From an uncultured Erysipelotrichaceae bacterium (lineage in GTDB: Bacteria; Bacillota_I; Bacilli_A; Erysipelotrichales; Erysipelotrichaceae): a stretch of DNA of 64,000 nt. How positions within the stretch are numbered: position 1 is the stretch's first letter; each line of letters begins with the position of its first letter. The notes beneath the pieces are model-generated. The model was not told the origin of the DNA and made no database searches. It saw only the letters and a program-made list of their open reading frames with translations. Where the stretch lies: assembly GCA_902761625.1 (NCBI GenBank), contig CACWLH010000016.1, forward strand, positions 1 to 64,000. The letters are read 5' to 3'. The position numbers and the translations under genes are program-made. Below are positions 56,667 through 64,000 of this stretch, piece by piece.

Positions 56667-58859
56667 ATGAATCAGAATTATCCGACACAGGTAGGAAAAT
56701 GGGGTGTTTTTGAACTGACACTGGAAGGACCCGCAGAGGGCAATCCTTTTACAGAACAATATCTGAACGGTATTTTCTCAAGCCGCAACGAAAGCGTTGT
56801 CGTTGACGGTTTCTATGATGGCGACGGCATTTACAAGATCCGTTTCATGCCTTCATATGAAGGAAAGTATACCTTCATCCTGAAAGGATCATTCCTTGAG
56901 AAGAGTCTGTCCGGCGCATTCTATGCGGTTGCACCGGAAGAGGGAAATCATGGTCCGGTCAGAACAGTCAATACACATCATTTCGCATATGAGGACGGCA
57001 CTCCGTATTATCCGGTTGGAACAACCGCATATGCATGGGCGCTGCAGTCGGATGAACTGATTGCGAAGACCCTGAAATCTCTGGAAGAGGCGCGCTTCAA
57101 CAAAATGCGTTTCTGCATCTTCCCGAAGCACTATGCATTCAATCTCGGTGAGCCCAGATGCTATCCGTATGAAGGAACACCGATGGATTCCTCTGTTCTC
57201 AATGAGGAGAATTTCATGCAGTATTGCGGCAGGTGCGAAGGCAATGACTTCGATTACACACGCTTCAATCCGGAATATTTCCGTCATCTGGAATGGTGCA
57301 TCCAGGAGCTGGGCAAACGCGGTGTTGAAGCAGATCTGATCTGCATGCATCCGTATGACAGATGGGGCTTCTCTGAAATGAGCGCTGAAGAGGATGATCT
57401 CTACTTCAGATACATCGCCGCCCGTTTCAGCGCATTCCGCAATGTATGGTGGTCACTGGCCAATGAGTTTGACCTCATGAAGAAAAAGACACTTGCGGAC
57501 TGGGAGCGCTATGCATCCATTCTTGTGAAGAAGGATCCGTACAAGCATCTGCGTTCCATTCACAACTGCCGCATCATGTATAATCACAACCGTCCCTGGA
57601 TCACACATTGCTCCATCCAGAGAGTTGATCTCTACAAGGGTGCGGAGCTGACCGGCGAATTTGCAAAGCAGTACAACAAACCGGTTGTCATGGATGAGAT
57701 TGCTTATGAAGGCAATATCCAGTACGGCTGGGGCAATATCACAGCTGAAGAAATGGTCAGAAGATTCTGGGAAACAGCAGTCAGAGGCGGCTATCCCGGA
57801 CATGGCGAAACATATCTCTCCGAAGACGGTATCCTCTGGTGGTCCCATGGCGGAGAATTTAAAGGCGAAAGCGCAAAAAGAGCAGGCTTCCTTCTGGATG
57901 TCCTCAAAGAAGTTCCGGGCAATGGCCTGGTAGAGGCGGAAGGCGAATGGGATGATGTCTGCGCCGTACCTGAAAGCGAATGGATGCAGCCCGTCAAGAG
58001 CCAGTACATTTACTATTACAGCTTCATGCGTCCCTCATTCCGTGATTATCACATCGATGATGAGACAGACTTCATCGCTGAAATCATCGACACATGGAAT
58101 ATGACCATCCGCAAGGCGGGCATCCACAAAGGCACATTCCGTCTGGAACTGCCGGCAAAGCAGTATATCGCCGTCCGTCTGCGCAGACCGACTGAAGAAG
58201 ACTATCTGAATCCGGTTGATGAGGAAGAACCCGAGGAGGAAGAAGTCGTCATCGAAGAAGAAATCACAGCTGAAGATGCGGCTTTCAAGGCATTGGAAAC
58301 CGTGGATGATGCACCGGTGGAAGAAGAGGCGGAAACCGAAGAGAAAGATAGCGCCGAAGCAATCGAGGAGATTGAAGAGGAAGAGCCTGACTTTCTGATT
58401 GAGGACGATCAGGAAGAGGAGAAACCTGCTGAGGAAGCTGACGCTGACACACAGGAAATGCCTGCCATCGAAGAAGCGGAAGAAGCACAGGAAACCGAAG
58501 AAGAAGCTGAGGAAGAAGTCAAAGCACCGTATGTCTACAAGCATGCAGCGGCTGAGCGCTTCAGCGAGAATGTCGATGAGGACATTCCTGAATATACCGT
58601 TCCCGAAGAGGATCATGAACTTGTGGAAGAATATCCTGCTGACAATGATGATATGGATCCGCAGGAAGATATTGATCTTGCCGATATTGAACAGGATGAA
58701 GAACTTCCTGATATCGTCTCCGGCGCAATTGAAAAGGTGTCCTCCTATGATGACAGAACACCTGATCTTGACGAGGATGATGTGCTTGAAAATCTGCTCG
58801 ACGAAGCTGAGAAGACACTCGACATTCCCATCGTCGGATTTCAGAAAGACAATCAGTAA
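56667..58859 (+). CDS. Cytosolic glycoside hydrolase (DUF5060/DUF4038/DUF5605 type) with acidic tail
   Basis: A 730-residue clan-A TIM-barrel hydrolase. The N-terminal beta-sandwich (about 1-85) fits DUF5060, the barrel (about 90-400) fits DUF4038, and a C-terminal beta domain (to about 510) fits DUF5605. The catalytic pair is probably E267 (L-A-N-E-F) and E344 (M-D-E-I-A-Y-E). There is no signal peptide, so it acts inside the cell. Residues about 515-715 are an extraordinary Glu/Asp-rich, low-complexity tail, followed by a short ordered end; no standard hydrolase has this. Sugar substrate is unknown. AGGGGGAAA before ATG 56667 sets the start; the 3' end overlaps the convergent gene by seven bases. 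Confidence 0.85.
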   Translation: MNQNYPTQVGKWGVFELTLEGPAEGNPFTEQYLNGIFSSRNESVVVDGFYDGDGIYKIRFMPSYEGKYTFILKGSFLEKSLSGAFYAVAPEEGNHGPVRTVNTHHFAYEDGTPYYPVGTTAYAWALQSDELIAKTLKSLEEARFNKMRFCIFPKHYAFNLGEPRCYPYEGTPMDSSVLNEENFMQYCGRCEGNDFDYTRFNPEYFRHLEWCIQELGKRGVEADLICMHPYDRWGFSEMSAEEDDLYFRYIAARFSAFRNVWWSLANEFDLMKKKTLADWERYASILVKKDPYKHLRSIHNCRIMYNHNRPWITHCSIQRVDLYKGAELTGEFAKQYNKPVVMDEIAYEGNIQYGWGNITAEEMVRRFWETAVRGGYPGHGETYLSEDGILWWSHGGEFKGESAKRAGFLLDVLKEVPGNGLVEAEGEWDDVCAVPESEWMQPVKSQYIYYYSFMRPSFRDYHIDDETDFIAEIIDTWNMTIRKAGIHKGTFRLELPAKQYIAVRLRRPTEEDYLNPVDEEEPEEEEVVIEEEITAEDAAFKALETVDDAPVEEEAETEEKDSAEAIEEIEEEEPDFLIEDDQEEEKPAEEADADTQEMPAIEEAEEAQETEEEAEEEVKAPYVYKHAAAERFSENVDEDIPEYTVPEEDHELVEEYPADNDDMDPQEDIDLADIEQDEELPDIVSGAIEKVSSYDDRTPDLDEDDVLENLLDEAEKTLDIPIVGFQKDNQ

Positions 58860-59728
58860 CTGAGTGAAGCCGGATGAATTTCCGGCTTTTTGTTTCGCGC
58901 ACCGGGTACGGGATTGCGGATGCGGCTGATCAATGTGATCAGTTCAGAAGAAGTATGCCGGATGGTTTCCATGGATTCCTTCAGCATGTCAAGCTCACGG
59001 TCATTTGCATAGGCGGCAATATAGCGGAAGGAATAGGATGAAGTGTCAATGCCGTAATATGATGATACCGCACAGGCCACACTTTCCGCTTCAATCTCTC
59101 TGCGCACCCGTTCACTGTGTTTTGAGGAGCGGTTGTCTTTATGCAGAAGCGCATGGGCGATCTCATGCAGAAGGGTTTTGACGGTCTGCGCCTGTGACAT
59201 GCCGGCATTGATGACGATTTCCTCATCCAGAACACTGTAAAATCCATTGACTCCGTCCTGTGTTTTGCCAAAGCGCACACGGACCGGTGAGGCGAGAATC
59301 AGAGCCTCGATGAAAGAAGGATAATCATCCACACTGTCCTGCAGATTTTCACACAGATTGACAGGCACCGGTTCGCCATAGGTCTGCGACACATCAAACA
59401 CATGACAGACGCGGAAGCCGGCAATGCGGTAAGTGTTGTCATCCTCATCCTTTTCGACGGCTTTGCGTTTCACCGGGGCAATGATGCGGATGGATTTTTC
59501 ACCTTTGCGCACCTGTCTGTGAAAATCCGTACTCCATACACGGTAGCCCGCCACCATCGAAGCGTCCGGTTTCTGCATGTAAATTAACAGGCAGTTGTTC
59601 ACGCTGTACGAATGAAATTTTGACAGCACACGCAGATAATTCTTCCATGCGTCAGTGCTGTACACTTCTCTGACGCCTGTCTCAAGGCGTTCAAGAATTT
59701 CCTGAATCTGACAGTCTTGTCTGCTCAT
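58853..59728 (-). CDS. ArdC-like antirestriction protein with HExxH domain
   Basis: A 291-residue protein. Residues about 1-110 match the ArdC N-terminal ssDNA-binding domain (W-K-N-Y-L, Y-S-V-N-N, V-A-G-Y-R-V-W, V-R-K-G-E-K-S-I-R-I). The second half is an IrrE/ImmA-like metallopeptidase with L-L-H-E-I-A-H-A (about 190-197) and a downstream E-x-E-S-V-A zinc ligand region. ArdC proteins normally travel on conjugative elements and protect entering DNA, but no other mobile gene is nearby. GGAGG before ATG 59728 sets the start. Confidence 0.85.
   Translation of the reverse strand: MSRQDCQIQEILERLETGVREVYSTDAWKNYLRVLSKFHSYSVNNCLLIYMQKPDASMVAGYRVWSTDFHRQVRKGEKSIRIIAPVKRKAVEKDEDDNTYRIAGFRVCHVFDVSQTYGEPVPVNLCENLQDSVDDYPSFIEALILASPVRVRFGKTQDGVNGFYSVLDEEIVINAGMSQAQTVKTLLHEIAHALLHKDNRSSKHSERVRREIEAESVACAVSSYYGIDTSSYSFRYIAAYANDRELDMLKESMETIRHTSSELITLISRIRNPVPGARNKKPEIHPASLSY
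58867..58892 (+). terminator. Terminator
   Basis: AAGCCGG-(8)-CCGGCTT then TTTTG. It lies inside the 3' end of the convergent ArdC-like gene. Confidence 0.8.
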
Positions 59729-59819
59729 CTGATACCTCCGCAAGTATTATTCCTTCAAGGCTGCGGATAACTGCGCTGGGCTGAGATGATTGCACTGAAT
59801 TTTCATTTTCGCCTATACA

Positions 59820-59828
59820 TGCTATAAT
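59820..59828 (+). promoter_or_regulatory. Extended -10 promoter
   Basis: TGC-TATAAT with TTTTCA 17 bases upstream, 24 bases before ATG 59853. Confidence 0.6.
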
Positions 59829-59852
59829 GCAGAAGATCCATGGGAGGTATAT

Positions 59853-60110
59853 ATGGAACAGCTTGAATTCAAATTTGATACACAGCTTCTGATTGACGGT
59901 CACGATCTGGATGAAGATGTGATCTTTGATTATATTGTTGATCATTTCAAAGGCGATTCTCTTCTGGTCGTGGGCGATGACACCCTGATCAAGATTCACT
60001 TCCATACCAATGAGCCGTGGCAGATTCTGGAATACGGACAGTCCATCGGCGACATCTACGATGTGGTTGTGGAGAATATGCAGAGACAGCAGGAAGGACT
60101 GCAGGGTTAA
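59853..60110 (+). CDS. Stand-alone FakA/YloV C-terminal mini-domain
   Basis: An 85-residue protein that matches only the last domain of the fatty-acid kinase FakA (YloV, DAK2-related): G-D-S-L-L-V-V-G-D-D-T-L-I-K-I-H-F-H-T-N-E-P-W and N-M-Q-R-Q-Q. It has its own extended -10 promoter, GGGAGG site and a terminator, so it is a real small gene, not a fragment. In FakA this domain contacts the acyl-carrier FakB. A free copy could bind FakB or compete with FakA; this is inference. Confidence 0.75.
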   Translation: MEQLEFKFDTQLLIDGHDLDEDVIFDYIVDHFKGDSLLVVGDDTLIKIHFHTNEPWQILEYGQSIGDIYDVVVENMQRQQEGLQG

Positions 60111-60111
60111 T

Positions 60112-60172
60112 TGAAAAAGATTGGTGCCGGATGGTTCACATCCAAGCGCATCAGTCTTTTTTTTCTTCAAGG
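60112..60172 (+). terminator. Probable terminator
   Basis: A long imperfect hairpin (AAGATTGGTGC against GCGCATCAGTCTT around a GGATG/CATCC core) with eight T. Confidence 0.65.
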
Positions 60173-60229
60173 CATGAAAACCGATCCGGCATATCATATA
60201 CAAAAACAGCCGCATCGCATTTGTTGGCC

Positions 60230-60259
60230 ATGACAGAAACAGGTGCTTAAGAGTACAAT
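60230..60259 (+). promoter_or_regulatory. Promoter of phosphatase-GH1 operon
   Basis: ATGACA, an 18-base spacer, then TACAAT; about 25 bases before the ATG. Confidence 0.5.
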
Positions 60260-60283
60260 ACTGTGGTGAAAAAGGAGATCGTC

Positions 60284-61645
60284 ATGAACAGAAAAACAGC
60301 AATTCTGCAAGCGGCGGCGCTTTCCGTTCTGTTAAGCGCATGCGGTGCGCCTGCGTCGGAAGAGGCGGCCGAACCCGCTGTCACAGAGCCTGCGGAAACC
60401 GAAGAAACAGCATCTTCAGAAGAAGAAAAACAGGCTGGTGCATATGTATCGACAGAGAATTACACATTGAAGGAAGTCGTCGTGCTCAGCAGACACAATA
60501 TCCGCTCCCCTTTGACGGGCGGCGGTTCGGTGCTTGACACATCGACAGATCACGAGTGGTTCCACTGGACCTCAAAGGCAAGTGAGCTTTCATTGCGCGG
60601 AGGCGCCCTTGAAACAATGATGGGCCAGTATTTCCGCAAATGGCTGGAAGCACAAGGTGTGATGGAAGAAAATGAAATGCCTTCGGAGGATGCGGTGCGC
60701 TTCTATGCCAATGCCAAGCAGAGAACCATCGCAACCGCCAACTATTTCAGCAGCGGATTTCTTCCGGTCGCTGATGTGAATATTGAATACCATGCGGAAT
60801 ATGACACGATGGATCCCGTGTTCAATCCGGTGCTCGGCTTTATGAGCGATTCATATGCGAAGGCGGCAGAGGATGGCATGCATGAATATGACGATGAGAT
60901 CGCGGCGCTTGCGCCTTCCTATGAACTTCTCAAGGAAGTCATCGACTATGAACAGTCCCAAGGATGTCAGAGCGGATCATGCCCCGTATTCAGCACAAAC
61001 GATTCGGTTTTCACACTTGCCCAGGGAAAAGAACCTTCTGTGAAGGGAACACTCAAAACCGCATGTTCACTCGCCGATGCCCTCGTCCTGCAGTACTATG
61101 AGGAACCGGACAAGGTGAAAGCGGGCTTTGGCAAAGATCTTTCCGAAGCAGACTGGGAAAGCATTTCAAAAATCAAGGACGTTTACAGCGAGGTGCTCTT
61201 CTGCAGCCCGCTGATCGCGGTGAATGCGGCCAATCCGCTGCTCCATGAAATCCACAATGAGCTGAACCAGGAGGGCAGAAAGTTCAGCTTCCTGTGCGGT
61301 CATGATTCCAATGTTCTCAGTGTTCTGGCAGCCCTTGGCGCAGAACATTACGAACTGCCTCATGCGATTGAAAAGCAGACACCGATCGGCTGTAAACTGC
61401 TGTTTGAAAAATGGACGGATGCGGACAATGAGGAATTTGTCCGGATCAGACTTGTATATGAAAGCCCTGATCAGCTGCGTTCACTCTCCATGGTGACCCC
61501 CGAAACGCCGCCTTATTCATATGATCTGACCCTTTCAGGTTTACAGCGCAATGATGACGGTCTCTATCGTTTCGCGGATGTCATGGAACGCTTCAATGAA
61601 GCATTCGCAGCTTATGATCAGCTGGAAAAGGATTACGCTGACTGA
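60284..61645 (+). CDS. Lipoprotein histidine acid phosphatase (Agp-like)
   Basis: A 453-residue exported lipoprotein. The signal peptide ends in L-S-A-C (lipobox, Cys near 19), followed by a Glu/Ala-rich linker to about 55. The catalytic motif R-H-N-I-R-S-P (near 72) is the R-H-N-x-R form of glucose-1-phosphatase rather than R-H-G-x-R. The proton donor block is C-G-H-D-S-N-V. The sugar-phosphate product released outside could be taken up. AAGGAG lies before ATG 60284. It is followed within 20 bases by a GH1 gene, which supports a role in sugar use. Confidence 0.9.
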   Translation: MNRKTAILQAAALSVLLSACGAPASEEAAEPAVTEPAETEETASSEEEKQAGAYVSTENYTLKEVVVLSRHNIRSPLTGGGSVLDTSTDHEWFHWTSKASELSLRGGALETMMGQYFRKWLEAQGVMEENEMPSEDAVRFYANAKQRTIATANYFSSGFLPVADVNIEYHAEYDTMDPVFNPVLGFMSDSYAKAAEDGMHEYDDEIAALAPSYELLKEVIDYEQSQGCQSGSCPVFSTNDSVFTLAQGKEPSVKGTLKTACSLADALVLQYYEEPDKVKAGFGKDLSEADWESISKIKDVYSEVLFCSPLIAVNAANPLLHEIHNELNQEGRKFSFLCGHDSNVLSVLAALGAEHYELPHAIEKQTPIGCKLLFEKWTDADNEEFVRIRLVYESPDQLRSLSMVTPETPPYSYDLTLSGLQRNDDGLYRFADVMERFNEAFAAYDQLEKDYAD

Positions 61646-61665
61646 GCCGGAATCAGGAGGAAGAT

Positions 61666-63033
61666 ATGGGACAGAAATTCTTTTGGGGAAACTCGGTTTC
61701 CAGCATGCAGACAGAAGGCGGCTGGAACGAAGGCGGTAAATCCATGTCCGTTTACGATATCGTGGAACCGGGCGAAAACCGCAGCGACTGGCATTTCGCA
61801 AATGACAATTATCATCACTACACAGAGGATTTTGATCTGATGAAGGATCTGGGCATGAATATGTACCGGTTTCAGATCTCCTGGTCAAGAGTCGTCAAAG
61901 ACGGCGATGGGGAATTCAATGAAGAGGGGATTGCCTATTATGACCGCTTCATTGATGAATTGATCGCACGGGATATCACCCCGATGATCTGCCTGTACCA
62001 TTTTGACATGCCTCTGCATCTGGCCGAGGAGTACAACGGCTTTGTGTCAAAGAAGACCGCGGAAGCCTTTGTGCGCTATGGCAAAAAGATGATCGACTGC
62101 TTCGCGCACAAGGTGAAATACTGGATCACCTTCAATGAGCAGAATCTGTATTCCATGCCCATGGCATTCCGGATCGCCGGATACAGACATGGGGAACAGA
62201 CGATTGATGAGCTGTATCAGATCACATCCAATGTGATGATCTGCCATGCCCGCATCTGCAATTATCTCCATGCGCACTCCGATGCGAAAATCGGCGGAAT
62301 GATCGCCTATTCGGAAGTTTATCCCGCCACATGCAGACCGGAAGATATTCTGGCTGCGAGAAAATGGGATGAATTCATCAATTTCAATCTGCTTGATGCA
62401 TTCGCCAAAGGACATTTCTCACATGAATGGCTCCACTATATCAAAGTGAAGGGCATTGACGCCGGCCTGAGTGAAGCGGACCTGGCTGATCTTGCCGCCC
62501 ATAAAGAGGATTATCTCTGCTTCTCTTATTACGCTTCCAACACCATCAATTCACTGAAGATTGAAGAAGGCGCATATGTCAATGAATATCTGGTTCAGGG
62601 TGCCCAGAACAACCCGTATATCAAGGCGACCGAATGGAACTGGCAGATTGATCCGCTGGGCTTCCGGGATGTGATGAACAAGATGTATCAGCGCTATGGT
62701 CTGCCGGTATTCCCGATTGAAAACGGTATCGGCGTGCAGGAGGAATGGGACGGCGTCCATGAGATTGAGGATGATTACCGCATTGAATATCACCGCAATC
62801 ATATCAGGGCAATGTTTGATGCCATGGAAGAGGACGGAGTTGAGATCCTCGGCTATCTGGGCTGGGGACTGATTGATATTCTTTCCTCACAGGGCGATAT
62901 GAGAAAACGCTATGGCGTGGTGTTCGTCAACCGCACCAACCATGATCTGCGCGATATGAAGCGTGTTCCCAAGAAATCCTATCATTGGTTGAAAAAGGTG
63001 ATCGCTTCCAACGGTCAGGATCTGTCTGACTGA
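61666..63033 (+). CDS. GH1 6-phospho-beta-glucosidase-like enzyme (paralogue 3)
   Basis: A 455-residue GH1 enzyme, more divergent than the other two. The acid is E158 in T-F-N-E-Q-N and the nucleophile E352 in I-E-N-G-I-G. The C-terminal L-S-S-Q-G-D-M-R-K-R-Y-G-V-V keeps the Ser, Lys and Tyr of 6-phosphate-binding members. The AGGAGG site precedes the ATG. It is in an operon with the Agp-like lipoprotein and ends at a strong terminator. Confidence 0.92.
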   Translation: MGQKFFWGNSVSSMQTEGGWNEGGKSMSVYDIVEPGENRSDWHFANDNYHHYTEDFDLMKDLGMNMYRFQISWSRVVKDGDGEFNEEGIAYYDRFIDELIARDITPMICLYHFDMPLHLAEEYNGFVSKKTAEAFVRYGKKMIDCFAHKVKYWITFNEQNLYSMPMAFRIAGYRHGEQTIDELYQITSNVMICHARICNYLHAHSDAKIGGMIAYSEVYPATCRPEDILAARKWDEFINFNLLDAFAKGHFSHEWLHYIKVKGIDAGLSEADLADLAAHKEDYLCFSYYASNTINSLKIEEGAYVNEYLVQGAQNNPYIKATEWNWQIDPLGFRDVMNKMYQRYGLPVFPIENGIGVQEEWDGVHEIEDDYRIEYHRNHIRAMFDAMEEDGVEILGYLGWGLIDILSSQGDMRKRYGVVFVNRTNHDLRDMKRVPKKSYHWLKKVIASNGQDLSD

Positions 63034-63048
63034 AACATCCATAACTGA

Positions 63049-63096
63049 AAAAAGTCTTCCCCGTTCAGGTCTGAACAAAAGGGAAGACCTTTTTTA
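63049..63096. terminator. Terminator between convergent genes
   Basis: AAGTCTTCCC with GGGAAGACcTT outside and GTTCAG/CTGAAC inside, T run on the plus strand and A run giving T on the minus strand. Confidence 0.82.
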
Positions 63097-63106
63097 ATGG
63101 TGATTA

Positions 63107-64000
63107 TTATTTCTGATCCGCTGCGAAGAAGATGCCTGCTTTCTTTCTGGCTTCGGTCTGTACCTGCGTGACAGCGATGGATCTGTCGAGCATTTCCATG
63201 CAGAAAGCATAATCATCCGTGTTGACTGCTTTGATGAAAGCTTCAAATTCGGGAATCATGCGCCTGTCCGTAAAACCGTCATCATATTCCTCGACGGTGC
63301 CGTCATTGAGTTCAAGCGTCACTTTGCCGACAAGGTTGGGGGAGGCTTCCGAGCGGATGATGCCGTCGGTTCCCTGGATCAGACCGCCCCGCATGCCTTT
63401 GGAATCCTTAGCCGCGGTGCATACTGCGATAAAGCCGTCATATTGCATGACCAAGGTGCCGGAGGTATCGATGTTGCGTTCGATATTCGGGAAGTATTGA
63501 AAGCTTTGCGGTTTTCCGAAGAGACCCATGATGTAGTGGATGTTGTAAAGGTTCAGATCCATCAATGCGCCGCCCGCCTTGGCCGGATCAAAGGCCGGAA
63601 GAACCTCGCCTGCGCGGAATGCGTTGTAGCGGCTGGAGTACTGGCTGTACTGGCTCTGGGCGATTTTGACGGTGCCGATGCGCGGCAGCCATTCACGGAT
63701 TTTCTGATAATTGCCAAGATACAGAGTGGTGATTGCCTCAAAGAGAAAACATCTGTTTTCTTCCGCAGTCTGTTTCAGCGAGAGTGCTTCCTCAATATTT
63801 GAAACCATCGGTTTTTCAACGATAACATTGAGCTTTCTTTCCAGCGCCTTTTTGCAATAGTCATAATGCATGAAGTTGGGCACTGCGACATAGACGGTAT
63901 CGATGTCAAAGGCACAGAAGGTTTCAAAGTCCGATGTGACATCTTCAATGCCGAACTGTGCGGCCATTACTTTGGCATCTTCCAGTGAGCGCGGGGTGGA
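63107..64000 (-). CDS. Gfo/Idh/MocA family oxidoreductase (5' end outside window)
   Basis: The visible 298 residues lack the N-terminal Rossmann start, since the frame runs off base 64000. D-T-V-Y-V-A-V-P-N and V-E-K-P-M (the E-K-P catalytic lysine) are the NAD(P)-dependent sugar/inositol dehydrogenase signatures. A C-terminal alpha/beta domain with G-G-A-L-M-D-L-N-L-Y follows. The substrate is probably a sugar or sugar derivative. Confidence 0.92.
   Translation of the reverse strand, partial: STPRSLEDAKVMAAQFGIEDVTSDFETFCAFDIDTVYVAVPNFMHYDYCKKALERKLNVIVEKPMVSNIEEALSLKQTAEENRCFLFEAITTLYLGNYQKIREWLPRIGTVKIAQSQYSQYSSRYNAFRAGEVLPAFDPAKAGGALMDLNLYNIHYIMGLFGKPQSFQYFPNIERNIDTSGTLVMQYDGFIAVCTAAKDSKGMRGGLIQGTDGIIRSEASPNLVGKVTLELNDGTVEEYDDGFTDRRMIPEFEAFIKAVNTDDYAFCMEMLDRSIAVTQVQTEARKKAGIFFAADQK

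Overview
The window is a dense, low-to-mid-GC Gram-positive chromosome segment. Strong Shine-Dalgarno sites, a T-box his operon, CdaA/CdaR, a Firmicutes-type flavodiiron protein fused to rubredoxins, UvrX/YolD-type repair genes and anaerobe-style enzymes point to an anaerobic gut Firmicute, plausibly Erysipelotrichia. That placement is inferred from gene style, not measured. There is no rRNA, CRISPR array or prophage. Five tRNA genes are present.

Layout. 0.2-8.5 kb: metallophosphatase, two GH1 6-phospho-beta-glucosidases, a flavodiiron protein with two rubredoxin domains, a GNAT-like protein and a MATE exporter. 8.5-17 kb: c-di-AMP synthase cdaA with its regulator cdaR, a two-component system, and an operon of alpha/beta hydrolase, membrane-anchored MurF-like ligase and Ntn-hydrolase asparaginase. 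17-21 kb: a broken UMF1/MFS transporter, a glycerophosphodiesterase-lysophospholipase pair, and a tRNA-Ser/Asp/Gly operon. 21-28.4 kb: tetR-murD-murI facing an ABC transporter whose permease carries a very long coiled-coil domain. 28.5-35.5 kb: an esterase-fold protein lacking its nucleophile, an OB-fold/Y-polymerase/YolD cassette, a nitroreductase, an orphan SAF protein, tRNA-His and a YgjP-like peptidase. 35.5-44.6 kb: a possible small RNA, ankyrin protein, EF-G-like GTPase, tRNA-Leu, HD hydrolase, RlmI-like methyltransferase, serA-larA pair and a glycosyltransferase. 44.67-46.43 kb: an IscB element. 47-56.6 kb: an SSB paralogue coupled to a surface protein, then the T-box controlled hisZGDCBHAFIE operon. 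56.6-64 kb: a cytosolic glycoside hydrolase with an acidic tail, an ArdC-like protein, a FakA C-domain miniprotein, an Agp-like lipoprotein phosphatase, a third GH1 and a Gfo/Idh oxidoreductase cut by the window edge.

Most striking content. The IscB element encodes an RNA-guided nuclease with all RuvC and HNH catalytic residues intact. It has about 320 bases of highly structured upstream RNA (candidate omega RNA) and terminal hairpins, but no transposase gene nearby. The presumptive guide lies in the last codons of the neighbouring membrane-protein gene. Two otherwise well-conserved genes, hisF and the UMF1 transporter, each lack a similar stretch of about 60-70 bases and are thereby frameshifted; hisF loses its catalytic Asp11. 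Several genes have a -10 box only about 6-10 bases before the start codon, which suggests leaderless mRNAs.
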